Source: Hellea sp. | GTDB taxonomy: Bacteria; Pseudomonadota; Alphaproteobacteria; Caulobacterales; Maricaulaceae | Assembly: GCA_020629545.1 (NCBI GenBank) | Contig: JAHDDC010000016.1 | Location: forward strand, 5,051 to 48,111 | Direction of reading: 5' to 3' | DNA: 43,061 nucleotides | In this document: piece by piece, positions 24,536 through 34,853 of the stretch | How the letters are laid out: each line of letters starts with the position of its first letter | Numbering within the stretch: the stretch's first letter is position 1 | Notes under the pieces: generated by a model | The model's database searches: none | The model's input: the letters and a program-made list of their open reading frames with translations, nothing else | Told to the model about the DNA's origin: nothing | Translations under genes and position numbers: made by a program

Positions 24536-25957
24536 TTACGCAGCCCAGGCAGCCTCCGCTTGCGAATCCAGAACCGCTGGGCCATTTGCGCTCGTCTCTA
24601 CACGGGTTATTAGGTCAGGCAAAGCCTTGATTCTGATTAATGGCAGGATTTGTGGATCTATTTCGCCCGATTTCCGAGAGATCGCAGGACCAATCACTCG
24701 CCCAAAGCCAAGTTTCGCGGCTTCTTTCATACGTGCGTCGCTTCTTCCCACAGGCCTGACATCACCTGAGAGACTAATTTCACCAAATACAACAGCGTCC
24801 CGCGGGAGCGGTATATCAAATACCGAAGATGCGATTGCAGCTGCCACCGCAAGATCCGCAGCAGGCTCATTGATACGCAACCCCCCTGCCACATTGAGGT
24901 ATACGTCTTTGCCCGCAAAGCTGACGCCGCAGCGCGCCTCCAAAACAGCAAGCACCATCGCCAGACGCCCACTATCCCAGCCCACCACGGCGCGCCTCGG
25001 TGTTCCAAATGCTGCTGGCGCCACCAAGGCCTGTATTTCAGTCAAGACGGGCCGAGTACCTTCCAGACCCGCAAAAACAGCCGCTCCGCTCGAAGCATCA
25101 TCCCGCCCGTCCAAAAATAAGGCCGACGGATTCGATACTTCAGTCAACCCGCCCTCGCCCATTTCAAACACTCCGATCTCATCGGTTGGTCCAAATCTAT
25201 TCTTGTGCGCGCGAAGAATACGAAATTGGTGGGATTTCTCTCCCTCAAAATATAAAACGGCATCGACCATATGTTCAACAACCCGAGGACCGGCAATTTG
25301 CCCGTCTTTTGTAACATGTCCCACTAATATAACGCAGGCTCCGGTTTTCTTTGCAAACCGAGTTAATTCTTGAGCACAGGCCCGCACTTGCGCAACAGTA
25401 CCAGGTGCCGCGCCGAGTTGATCGGTCCAAAGGGTTTGAATAGAGTCTATAATAACGACGTCAGGTCTTGATTGCATTAAACCGTCGATAATGGTTCCCA
25501 ATGAGGTTTCAGCTGCGAGCGAAACCGGATTCTCTGAGAGACCTAATCTACGAGCGCGCCTTTGGACCTGACCGGTGGACTCCTCGCCTGAAATATAGAC
25601 AACTTTTCGACCACTTGCTGCCAGCCTGCCGGAGCTCTGTAGTAGTAAAGTTGATTTTCCAATCCCCGGATCGCCGCCAACAAGTAATGCGGAGCCCGTC
25701 ACCAGTCCGCCTCCTGTGACACGGTCAAATTCTTTGATCCCGCTTGCCATACGCGGCGGATCCGCCGTTTCTCCGCCAAGTCCAACTATTTCCATCACGC
25801 GACCTTTTTTGCGCCGATTGGATGCTTTGGTAGACAACTGGCCTATTGCCTCCTCTACTAACGCATTCCACTGCCCGCAAGCATCGCAACGCCCCGCCCA
25901 TTTTCCATGTACGGTTCCGCAGCTTTGACAAACAAAATGAGAAGTTGGCTTAGGCAT
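24536..25957 (-). CDS. radA: DNA repair protein RadA
   Basis: 473 residues from 25957 (GGAG site before the ATG). N-terminal zinc finger CQSCGTVHGKWAGRCDACGQW, then a RecA-type ATPase with Walker A GDPGIGKST and Walker B VVIIDSIQTLW, the RadA-specific HKNRFGPTDEIGVFE, and a C-terminal Lon-like domain (GLRINEPAADLAVAAAIASS). It promotes branch migration in recombination. The frame to 26002 is open but lacks a ribosome site and would overlap the -35 region. A candidate LexA site lies 57 bases upstream. It heads the cvpA-purF group with a 17-base gap. Confidence 0.97.
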   Translation of the reverse strand: MPKPTSHFVCQSCGTVHGKWAGRCDACGQWNALVEEAIGQLSTKASNRRKKGRVMEIVGLGGETADPPRMASGIKEFDRVTGGGLVTGSALLVGGDPGIGKSTLLLQSSGRLAASGRKVVYISGEESTGQVQRRARRLGLSENPVSLAAETSLGTIIDGLMQSRPDVVIIDSIQTLWTDQLGAAPGTVAQVRACAQELTRFAKKTGACVILVGHVTKDGQIAGPRVVEHMVDAVLYFEGEKSHQFRILRAHKNRFGPTDEIGVFEMGEGGLTEVSNPSALFLDGRDDASSGAAVFAGLEGTRPVLTEIQALVAPAAFGTPRRAVVGWDSGRLAMVLAVLEARCGVSFAGKDVYLNVAGGLRINEPAADLAVAAAIASSVFDIPLPRDAVVFGEISLSGDVRPVGRSDARMKEAAKLGFGRVIGPAISRKSGEIDPQILPLIRIKALPDLITRVETSANGPAVLDSQAEAAWAA

Positions 25958-25979
25958 GGTGACTCCGAAATTTGGTGGC

Positions 25980-26007
25980 AATCTACGCGAAGTCGCAGAC
26001 AAGTCAA
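25980..26007 (-). promoter_or_regulatory. radA: radA promoter
   Basis: On the minus strand, TTGACT (26007-26002), 16-base spacer, TAGATT (25985-25980). Transcription would begin near 25973 and give a 16-base leader holding the GGAG ribosome site. The match and position are good; the flanking SOS-type box ends 7 bases upstream of the -35. Confidence 0.65.
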
Positions 26008-26013
26008 TAATTT

Positions 26014-26028
26014 GTTCTCTTTATGTTC
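26014..26028. promoter_or_regulatory. Candidate LexA (SOS) box, GTTC-N7-GTTC
   Basis: GTTC (26014-26017), seven bases, GTTC (26025-26028): an exact match to the alphaproteobacterial LexA direct repeat, the same form (on the other strand) as the box before lexA in this window. It lies between radA (minus, start 57 bases away) and the pseudopilin operon (plus, start 135 bases away). It is upstream of the radA -35, so strong repression of radA is less certain. Confidence 0.55.
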
Positions 26029-26162
26029 TTGCTCCTTAGGTTTGCGGTTGAGTGACTGTTTGAAAATTCACCATTTAGAAACCGTAACTTTTAGGCGTGA
26101 TTTTACCACTATCGGGTACCAATTAGAAAGGTTGTTAGAAGGTAAACAGATAATTGCGCATT

Positions 26163-27461
26163 ATGAATACTCATAAACCATATCCAAGGCTTGCGGAATT
26201 CCGCCGCGACGAAGCTGGTGCTACCTCAGTAGTATTCGCGCTCGCTTTGCCAGCCCTAATCGGCGCTTGCGTACTTATTACGGAAGTCGGTTTTTGGCGC
26301 ATGAAAAAAGCCGACTTGCAAGCCACCGCCGATATGGCTGCCATCGCTGCCGCCTACGAATATACTCATGCTGAAAACAAGCCGAAATCAAAGGTCGCTG
26401 CTTATGCTGATGCGCAAGACAATGCGTTTGACCCAACAGCAGGAACTCTAACGACCAACATTCCGCCTGTCTCGGGAAATTTCACTGGGCATGACGCGGT
26501 ACAGGTCACAATTGAACAGGAAATCCCGACATTTATGTCGAGAGTATTTATGAGTGACCCGATAATTACGACAGTCAACGCCGTGGCTCGGCTGGGCGGC
26601 GAAAGTGTGAAGGCTTGTGTCCTGTCTTTGGCAGAGACCGGAACGGGAATAGCGATCGGGGGGTCCGTTTCCGTTTCCACCATTGGGTGTGGCCTTCACG
26701 CTAACTCTACTGCGGATCCGGCACTCAACATTTGGGGCGCTGCTGAATTAGAGGCAGCTTGCGTTTCATCATCGGGTGAGACAACCGTATCAGGATCTAA
26801 ACCGAAAACATTTACGGATTGTCCGCTTCCGCTATCCAATAGAGCTCCCGTCGTCGATCCGTTTGAAAACCTTGATGTGCCGGCTGACTTAGATAATGAA
26901 CCCTGCCAGTCACCTAGCCAGACCGGGAACGGGAATAATAGTACGATGACTTTTCCAGATGCGGGCGGCGGTGTTGTCAGGATTTGCGATTCTGAGATAG
27001 ATTTGCGGAATCCAGTCGATTTAGAACCCGGCACCTATGTATTTGATGGAACAGATCTTCAGTTTGGCAATGGCGGATATTTATCCGGCGAGGATGTTAC
27101 TTTAATTTTTAGAAATGACGCGGAAATTTCAAGCTTCAACGGTAATAATGGCATGGATGTCAGCGCACCAGACTCGGGAGATTACGCTGGTGTAGCGATT
27201 TATGCGGATCGTAACACGATGACGACAACTGAGTGGGACTTTAACGGAAACGCGGACCTATCCATTTATGGAACCATATACGCGCCAACATTGAATATGC
27301 GATATGCTGGCGGATTTGGAGCGAATGCTACTGCTTGCACCCAGCTTGTCGCCAATCGCGTGACATTTATCGGAAATTCGGGTTTTCAGAACAATTGCGA
27401 CCCTGTCGGAGCGGCTTCTATTTGGGGGCCCGGCGCATCTAAAGTGGTGCTGGTAGAGTAG
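26163..27461 (+). CDS. TadG-like pilus assembly protein
   Basis: 432 residues. N-terminal FRRDEAGATSVVFALALPAL is a TadE/TadG-type segment with one membrane helix, followed by the typical ADLQATADMAAIAAAYEYTH. Here the pilin-type Glu at +5 after Gly is Val, so processing by prepilin peptidase is doubtful. Then comes KACVLSLAETGTGIAIGGSV with paired cysteines and a glycine/asparagine-rich beta-structured C-terminus (about 280-420) with several repeats of the DLSIYGTIYAPTLNMRY kind. There is no VWA domain. The start is uncertain: the ATG at 26163 has a weak site, while a TTG at 26154 is better spaced from AGAAGG. First of three genes. Confidence 0.8.
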   Translation: MNTHKPYPRLAEFRRDEAGATSVVFALALPALIGACVLITEVGFWRMKKADLQATADMAAIAAAYEYTHAENKPKSKVAAYADAQDNAFDPTAGTLTTNIPPVSGNFTGHDAVQVTIEQEIPTFMSRVFMSDPIITTVNAVARLGGESVKACVLSLAETGTGIAIGGSVSVSTIGCGLHANSTADPALNIWGAAELEAACVSSSGETTVSGSKPKTFTDCPLPLSNRAPVVDPFENLDVPADLDNEPCQSPSQTGNGNNSTMTFPDAGGGVVRICDSEIDLRNPVDLEPGTYVFDGTDLQFGNGGYLSGEDVTLIFRNDAEISSFNGNNGMDVSAPDSGDYAGVAIYADRNTMTTTEWDFNGNADLSIYGTIYAPTLNMRYAGGFGANATACTQLVANRVTFIGNSGFQNNCDPVGAASIWGPGASKVVLVE

Positions 27462-27469
27462 ATAATTCG

Positions 27470-27982
27470 ATGAACAAATTATTCAAAAAATACCTTCGTC
27501 GAAAAGAAGGTGCGATAGCTGTTGAAACAGCGATTATTACACCAATTCTTATCTTTATGATTATTCCTGCTATCGATATTGGCCTTCAGATTTATACAAT
27601 GCAAAAAATGAAGAAGGCAACAGATAGCGGTGTTGAGTACCTCGTTAATGGAGGACGAACCGAAGGCATTCTTCGCAATATTGTACAGGACTCCTTTGGG
27701 GATCAAATTGCTCAGTCGGATCTTCAGGTTATTGCCTATTGCGCCTGTATTGCCTCGAGCAAGAATGGCGAGGACGACGAAGCTAGTAATTTAGATAACG
27801 ACGATTCGAGCGCCGGGTTTTATATCAAAACCACAACAACCCTTTCAGATGACATGTGTAAAATTGCATGTGATGACGGAACCCTTCCTTCGGCTTTGGT
27901 TAGCGTAAACCTTGACAGAGAGGTACAAGGAATCTGGAAAGATAAATGGGTATCATCACGCCTACAAACCCGGATTCAATGA
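27470..27982 (+). CDS. TadE-family pseudopilin
   Basis: 170 residues. The N-terminus KKYLRRKEGAIAVETAIITP has the pseudopilin cleavage motif (Gly, then four residues, Glu), followed by a hydrophobic helix and DIGLQIYTMQKMKKATDSGV as in TadE. The C-terminal part carries two cysteine pairs (AYCACIAS and CKIACDDG), presumably disulfide-bonded outside the membrane. It starts 8 bases after the TadG-like gene and overlaps the next by ATGA. Confidence 0.85.
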   Translation: MNKLFKKYLRRKEGAIAVETAIITPILIFMIIPAIDIGLQIYTMQKMKKATDSGVEYLVNGGRTEGILRNIVQDSFGDQIAQSDLQVIAYCACIASSKNGEDDEASNLDNDDSSAGFYIKTTTTLSDDMCKIACDDGTLPSALVSVNLDREVQGIWKDKWVSSRLQTRIQ

Positions 27983-28401
27983 TGTATTCGTATCGCCTCA
28001 TCAGAGAACTAAACAGGTTTCTAAAGGACTCATCAGGGGCCTCTGCAGTCGAAGCCGCTATCTGTTTTCCTATCGTTCTTACCCTAATGTTTGGATGTTT
28101 TCAGTACGGCTTGTTCTTCAACAAAACGACTGAACTCAACCACAGCTTCCAGGAAGCCTCGCGCGAAATTAAACTTCTAGACAATCCGTCCAATAGCGAG
28201 CTCAAAGCTCTATTCAGCTCAAAGATTAGCGCGAAAGACCAAGATAACGTAACGCTCACGGTAAATCGGGTAAATCGATATGGCGAGAGCTTTGCATCAA
28301 TCGATATGACTTATAATTACACGATTGATATTCCCTTGATCGAGAAATACCCTTTGACATCATCCTATCAAAACCTGGTAATGTTATCGGATGAGACCTA
28401 G
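27979..28401 (+). CDS. TadE-family pseudopilin (second)
   Basis: 140 residues from the ATG at 27979 that overlaps the previous stop in ATGA; a longer frame from 27946 would overlap more and lacks a ribosome site. FLKDSSGASAVEAAICFPIV holds the Gly-x4-Glu cleavage motif, then LMFGCFQYGLFFNKTTELNH. The remainder is short and beta-rich. TadE and TadG-like minor pseudopilins start or cap Flp pili in Tad systems. No Tad ATPase, secretin or peptidase gene is in the window, so these would work with machinery encoded elsewhere. Confidence 0.85.
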   Translation: MMYSYRLIRELNRFLKDSSGASAVEAAICFPIVLTLMFGCFQYGLFFNKTTELNHSFQEASREIKLLDNPSNSELKALFSSKISAKDQDNVTLTVNRVNRYGESFASIDMTYNYTIDIPLIEKYPLTSSYQNLVMLSDET

Positions 28402-28470
28402 GCTACATATTAGTCTAATTTTAACCTCTACTTGCTCCAAAAAATTACAAATTCGATGATTTAGTTATTT

Positions 28471-28500
28471 GTTAATCACCTCAGAAAAAGAGGTGTTAAC
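28471..28500. promoter_or_regulatory. 30-base dyad before the subtilisin gene
   Basis: GTTAA-T-CACCTC (28471-28482), loop AGAAAAA, GAGGTG-TTAAC (28490-28500): arms pair over 11 bases with a single bulged T. It is 70 bases after the pseudopilin operon and 84 before the protease start. No T-run follows, so an operator or RNA element is more likely than a terminator. Confidence 0.45.
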
Positions 28501-28583
28501 ATTGCTTATCGGTTCCATTTGAAACTTCCACATTTCTGTGTCTTTCCACACTTCAGGGATAAAACACGAATGCGAGGGACCTC

Positions 28584-29699
28584 ATGAAAGCATCGATAAA
28601 AACAATTACGCTCGTCTCATCGGCAATAGCCATGACTTTAGGCGTTTCAACTAGCGCATACTCCAAATCTAAAAATTATGACATCGTTCCAGACAGCTGG
28701 ATATTTGTCATGCAATCCGACACTGACGTTACGACACTTGAAAGTACAGTCACAAAGAAAGTGGGTAAAGGGAAATTGAAACATGTTTACAAGCATGGGC
28801 TCAAAGGTTTCTCAGTAGAAATGAGCGCGCAGCAGGTCAAGAAACTCGCGGATGAAACCGCAGGAGTCGCCTATGTTGTTCCCAATAGCTATGTCGAAGT
28901 CGCCGGAAAAATGTCTTTGAAAGGACAGAAAGCAGGCCCAAGCGAACAGACAATACCTTATGGAATAACGCGGGTTAATGGAGGACAATACAAAGGTAAC
29001 AATATGGCGTGGGTCATCGATTCTGGCGTTGATAGCCGCCATGAAGATCTACGGGTACATAAAGGCAAGAGTACTTCAATCATTGATAACTCGCGCGGAC
29101 TTACAGATGGCCAAGGCCACGGGACACATGTTGCCGGAATCATTGGCGCAAGAGATAATGGCGTCGGCGTGGTTGGCGTCGCGCCCGGCGTCACGATCGC
29201 CAGCGTCAAAGTCCTTGACGATAACGGAAAAGGCACGGTGGACAATATTATCGCGGGATTGGATTATGCCGCTTCACGAGCAAGAGGCGGCGATGTGATC
29301 AACCTGTCTCTGAGCGGAGGATATAACAAAGCCTTGAATGACGCAGTTCTACGCGCCAGCGAAACTGCAACCGTCGTCGTTGCGGCCGGAAATTATCGAA
29401 ACAATGCGACCAACTATTCGCCGGCCAGTACCGAAGGCGCAAATGTTATGACAATATCAGCTATCGACTCAGAGGATGTTTTCAATCAGTCGTCCAACCA
29501 TGGCAATCCTCCGATTGATTGCGCAGCACCTGGAGTCGACGTATTGTCGACCCTGCCCGGCAATCGTTATGGAACCTTTACGGGGACGTCCATGGCAGCG
29601 CCGCACGTAGCCGGCTTGGTTCTAAAGGGAAATGTTTCTTTCGATGGTGTCGCGGCCTATGATCCCGACGGTCGTCCAGATCCGATTTGCGTATTCTAA
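28584..29699 (+). CDS. Secreted subtilisin-family (S8) serine protease
   Basis: 371 residues. Signal peptide to about residue 26 (cut near AYS), an inhibitor-I9-like propeptide (residues about 35-106: DSWIFVMQSDTDVTTLES...VAYVVPNSYVEV), then the catalytic domain with Asp146 (WVIDSGVDS), His179 (GHGTHVAG), oxyanion Asn270 (VAAGN) and Ser336 (GTSMAAPHVAG). Length fits a compact proteinase K-like S8A enzyme with a short C-terminal tail (RPDPICVF). The site before 28584 is GAGGG. It follows the pseudopilin genes but is separated by about 180 bases and a dyad. A strong terminator follows. Confidence 0.95.
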   Translation: MKASIKTITLVSSAIAMTLGVSTSAYSKSKNYDIVPDSWIFVMQSDTDVTTLESTVTKKVGKGKLKHVYKHGLKGFSVEMSAQQVKKLADETAGVAYVVPNSYVEVAGKMSLKGQKAGPSEQTIPYGITRVNGGQYKGNNMAWVIDSGVDSRHEDLRVHKGKSTSIIDNSRGLTDGQGHGTHVAGIIGARDNGVGVVGVAPGVTIASVKVLDDNGKGTVDNIIAGLDYAASRARGGDVINLSLSGGYNKALNDAVLRASETATVVVAAGNYRNNATNYSPASTEGANVMTISAIDSEDVFNQSSNHGNPPIDCAAPGVDVLSTLPGNRYGTFTGTSMAAPHVAGLVLKGNVSFDGVAAYDPDGRPDPICVF

Positions 29700-29778
29700 T
29701 TATAACTCACCCCTCATATTCTGTCCCCAAGCAGAATATGTTCCGCGATCTCTCTCACGCATTGAAGATCGCACTTTT

Positions 29779-29806
29779 AACCCGCCAGAAATGGCGGGTT
29801 TTTTTG
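29779..29806 (+). terminator. Rho-independent terminator
   Basis: AACCCGCCA (29779-29787), GAAA tetraloop, TGGCGGGTT (29792-29800), then a T-run to 29805. It ends the subtilisin transcript just before the stop of the convergent pyrG. Confidence 0.95.
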
Positions 29807-29809
29807 TGA

Positions 29810-31465
<1,656 letters not shown>

Positions 31466-31482
31466 CTACCTTTATAAGACGC

Positions 31483-31941
31483 TTATTCGTCCTTAGGGGT
31501 CTCGACTGGTTCCGCCGGCATTTCGTCTGATGAATTGTCAGGGGTAGTTCCCGCATCCGCCTCATCATTCGTACCAGCTAACGGGATTGTCGTCTCACCC
31601 GAATCGTCACCCGACGTCAAGGGCTCAACTGATAATCCGGGCGTTATTTCTTGTGAATTGTCGATTTGCTGTGAGTCTTCGATTCGATCGATCAGACCTT
31701 CTTTGACAGCATCTCGGTTGAAGACGACCGACAAAGCTAATGAACAGATCAAAAATACCGTTCCTAATATCCAGGTCATCCGGCTAACAGAATTCGCTGC
31801 ACTTCTGCCGCTCATAAATCCACCGCCGCCGCCGCCGCCGCCGCCAATACCCAGAGCGCCACCCTCGGACTGCTGGATCAAAATCAAGCCGGTCATAATA
31901 ATACTGACGATAAGCAATATAATCAGAAGAACATTTGCCAT
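31483..31941 (-). CDS. secG: Preprotein translocase subunit SecG
   Basis: 152 residues. Two membrane spans, ANVLLIILLIVSIIMTGLIL and SRMTWILGTVFLICSLALSV, around the family motif LIQQSEGGALG. The linker holds nine glycines, seven encoded by consecutive GGC codons (31825-31845). The acidic C-terminal tail (about 75 residues, rich in D, E, T) is long for SecG and of low complexity. Part of the SecYEG channel. Confidence 0.93.
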   Translation of the reverse strand: MANVLLIILLIVSIIMTGLILIQQSEGGALGIGGGGGGGGGFMSGRSAANSVSRMTWILGTVFLICSLALSVVFNRDAVKEGLIDRIEDSQQIDNSQEITPGLSVEPLTSGDDSGETTIPLAGTNDEADAGTTPDNSSDEMPAEPVETPKDE

Positions 31942-32034
31942 TGGAAACTCGTAAAAACGTGATTTCGCGGGCCTTAACGTAAAAGCCCGTAAACATAAAG
32001 CCCTAAATGGGGCCTATCAGCTATTTTGCAAGAA

Positions 32035-32748
32035 TTAAGCTGACTTTGCGATTTCTGAAAAATCTTCCATATTTAAACTTGCACCGCCGATGAGGGCACC
32101 GTCCACGTTCTCTGTCTTGAGAATATCCTTTGCATTTCCGGGTTTTACAGAACCGCCGTAAAGAATTCGGACCGATTTACCCACCGCTTTACGAATATGG
32201 TTATGCATGTCTTCAATATCAGAAATTTCAGCGACCTTACCAGTCCCAATTGCCCAGACAGGTTCGTAGGCGACGACGTATTTATCGACGTCTGACGGCA
32301 CGCTGCCGGCGATTTGCGAGCTGACAACCGATTGCGCGTCGCCTGCCTCTCTTTGAGATAGAGTTTCCCCGACACAAATAATGGGAACCAGGCCGCCCCG
32401 GGCCGCTGCGGCAGCCTTGGCTTTCACATCTGCATCGCTTTCACCGCCAGCTCTTCTTTCAGAATGTCCGACAATGACATATTGCGCACCGCAATCAACT
32501 AGCATTTCCGCGCTGACCTCCCCTGTATGCGCTCCTGTTGCATTGGCGTGGCAATTTTGTCCACCAATCGCAATCTCAGTTCCTTTGGCGTTTTCAGCTA
32601 ATCCTGAGATATAGGGAAAAGGCGGACAAATTAAAATTTCGATATGCGACCTCTTGCGACTCGGTAGAAGCTTTTCGAATGACTTTACCTTATCCAACCA
32701 CTCCTGCGAGCCGTGCATTTTCCAATTTCCAGCGATCAATTTGCGCAT
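32035..32748 (-). CDS. tpiA: Triosephosphate isomerase
   Basis: 237 residues, slightly short for the family but complete. Asn/Lys in RKLIAGNWKMHGS, His in VIVGHSERR, catalytic Glu in VVAYEPVWAIGTGKVA, and the phosphate loop YGGSVKPGN and DGALIGGASL. Interconverts DHAP and glyceraldehyde 3-phosphate. It starts 110 bases from the divergent ppiD; that gap has a dyad CTTGCGA...TCGCAAG (32770-32796). Confidence 0.97.
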   Translation of the reverse strand: MRKLIAGNWKMHGSQEWLDKVKSFEKLLPSRKRSHIEILICPPFPYISGLAENAKGTEIAIGGQNCHANATGAHTGEVSAEMLVDCGAQYVIVGHSERRAGGESDADVKAKAAAAARGGLVPIICVGETLSQREAGDAQSVVSSQIAGSVPSDVDKYVVAYEPVWAIGTGKVAEISDIEDMHNHIRKAVGKSVRILYGGSVKPGNAKDILKTENVDGALIGGASLNMEDFSEIAKSA

Positions 32749-32858
32749 ATCTTCTCCATTTCCCCCTATCTTGCGATTTTATGTGCTTTTCGCAAGTCAA
32801 TTGCTTGCAGCACACGAGACGCATAGTTATGTAGGTCAAAATTTTTAGGTAGGTATTA

Positions 32859-34853
32859 ATGGCCGCAACAATTGGTTCCAGAATCCGCGCTGTTTTAGTC
32901 GGAATACTCATCGGTTTACTTGTAATCGCTTTTGCGGTCTGGGGCGTGAATGATGTTTTCAGCCGCCAAACCGGAACTTATGTTCTTAAAGTCGGCGACT
33001 CAGAGGTGACTGCGAATGAATTCAGTCGTGCCTATCGACAGACAATAACGGATATGGCGGAGGAATCGCAATCGGCCTTGACCGATCAGCAAGCCTATGA
33101 CCGCGGAATTCACAGACAGATATTATCTGACTTATTAGCCCGGAAGATCATCGAAGTTGATGCTGATGACCTCGGGATCGGTGTCAATACGACGACAGCT
33201 CGAGAACTTCTTTCCGAAATCCCTGCATTCAAGGACGAACTCTCAGGTGAATTCAGTAAAGAACGTTTATTAATGGCTCTTAGCGGTTCTAGGTCTGGTC
33301 TGACCGTTGAAGCCTATGAGAAAATTCTAGTCACGGATTTACGGCAACAACAGACTTTACCGGCAATTTCCGGCGGCGTTACAGCACCAATTCAATTCGC
33401 TGAGCAGCGTTACAAATTCATTACAGAGCAGCGAAAAGTCAAAGTCCTCACATTGACTGAAGCGGCGGTTCCGCCTGCCCCTGAACCCACAGAAGATGAT
33501 TTGAAAGTTTATATTGAAGCTAACGCCCTGCGATTTACGGCTCCGGAATACCGTAAAGTCACGATGTTGAGAATGGAACCCCACGATTTCGTGTTGATGG
33601 ATGAACGCTCAACGGCTGGCGTGACCGATAAAAGTAAACTTAAAGATGTATACAACAATATTTATATCACCGAAGATCAAATTCAAGCCTCCTATGATTA
33701 CAAGGTGGAACTGGGCGAAATGGGTAGTCCGGCCAAACGGTCTTTGGTTCAAATTACGGCCAACAGCGAAGAGCAGGCCAAAGAAGTGGCTGAAAAACTG
33801 AAAGAAGGCCTATCACCTAGCGAAGTGACGTCACTTTTAGGTCTGATCGAGCCGATTAGTTATGATGACGTGACGATTGACGCCATATTGGATGAAGAAA
33901 CAGCCAAAGCCGCTTTTGAAATGAAAGAAGGCGATGTTGATTCAATCCTGAGCGGTTTTGGAAACTGGGTTGCTATACAGGTCACTGCCGCAGAAGAAGC
34001 TCAAAAACCCGATATTTCGACCATGAAAGATGAAATCATTCAGGAACTTCTTTCAGCAGAAGCCAGCAATCGTATTTTTGATAAAGTTGGCCAGATACAA
34101 GATCAAATAGACGACGGACGCTCTCTCGAAGAGGCCGCTGAGATTGTTGGTATTCCGATAGCAAGTTATCCCTTCATTGATCGTAGTGGGACAACACAGG
34201 ACGGAGTAAAACTCAGCGGGATCGGAAGTTTTGCTGGCGTCGCTGCCGATGATGAGATTTTGAAGGCCATTTTCACTGCAGATATCGGATTTGAGTCAGA
34301 CTATTTTGATACATCAACAGGCGGTCAGGCTATCTTGCGACTGGATCAAACAATCGAAAGTACGCGCCGACCATTTGAAACTGTCAAAGACAACGCCACA
34401 AGTCTTTGGAAAGCTGAGCAAGTCGAAACGTCGCTCAATGACCTCATGATCGAGCTCGCCGCAAAAGTTAAGGGTGGTGAGACGCTGGAAGCCGTCGCGG
34501 CCACTATCGAGAACGGAGCATCAATCGAGGAACTGAGCTTGGTTCGTGTCTCTCCTGAACGCAAATTGGGTCCACAGCTTAACGCCGAACTCTTGGAAGC
34601 TGCTGTGGGTGATATTGAACGCGGTGATGGCCCAACGCGTATGACCCGTCAGATCGCAAGGCTCGAAGAGATAAAGTCAAATACAGACACGCTCGGAGGG
34701 CAATATGCTGATCTTGTCCAGGATCAAGTCACCGCTGAAATCATTTCTGATCTCAACCTGGCCTATCGTCAGGCTGTTCTGGCTGAGCATCCGTTGCAGG
34801 AATCAACAGACCGCGTGAAGCAAATCATGGGTATCGATTTAGATACCGAATAA
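32859..34853 (+). CDS. ppiD: Peptidyl-prolyl isomerase PpiD/SurA-like
   Basis: 664 residues. A single N-terminal membrane helix (AVLVGILIGLLVIAFAVWGV) anchors it, then a SurA-N-like region (VLKVGDSEVTANEFSRAYRQ, LLARKIIEVDADDLGI), a weakly conserved PPIC domain and a second chaperone-like part. The parvulin active-site motifs are poorly preserved, as in many PpiD proteins, so chaperone function is more likely than isomerase activity. AGGTAGGT is the ribosome site. The stop shares a base with trpE, a linkage typical of alphaproteobacteria. Confidence 0.9.
   Translation: MAATIGSRIRAVLVGILIGLLVIAFAVWGVNDVFSRQTGTYVLKVGDSEVTANEFSRAYRQTITDMAEESQSALTDQQAYDRGIHRQILSDLLARKIIEVDADDLGIGVNTTTARELLSEIPAFKDELSGEFSKERLLMALSGSRSGLTVEAYEKILVTDLRQQQTLPAISGGVTAPIQFAEQRYKFITEQRKVKVLTLTEAAVPPAPEPTEDDLKVYIEANALRFTAPEYRKVTMLRMEPHDFVLMDERSTAGVTDKSKLKDVYNNIYITEDQIQASYDYKVELGEMGSPAKRSLVQITANSEEQAKEVAEKLKEGLSPSEVTSLLGLIEPISYDDVTIDAILDEETAKAAFEMKEGDVDSILSGFGNWVAIQVTAAEEAQKPDISTMKDEIIQELLSAEASNRIFDKVGQIQDQIDDGRSLEEAAEIVGIPIASYPFIDRSGTTQDGVKLSGIGSFAGVAADDEILKAIFTADIGFESDYFDTSTGGQAILRLDQTIESTRRPFETVKDNATSLWKAEQVETSLNDLMIELAAKVKGGETLEAVAATIENGASIEELSLVRVSPERKLGPQLNAELLEAAVGDIERGDGPTRMTRQIARLEEIKSNTDTLGGQYADLVQDQVTAEIISDLNLAYRQAVLAEHPLQESTDRVKQIMGIDLDTE

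Noticed and set aside
24627-25373. 248-codon plus-strand frame
   Set aside because: Antisense to radA; serine/proline-rich composition typical of a shadow frame.
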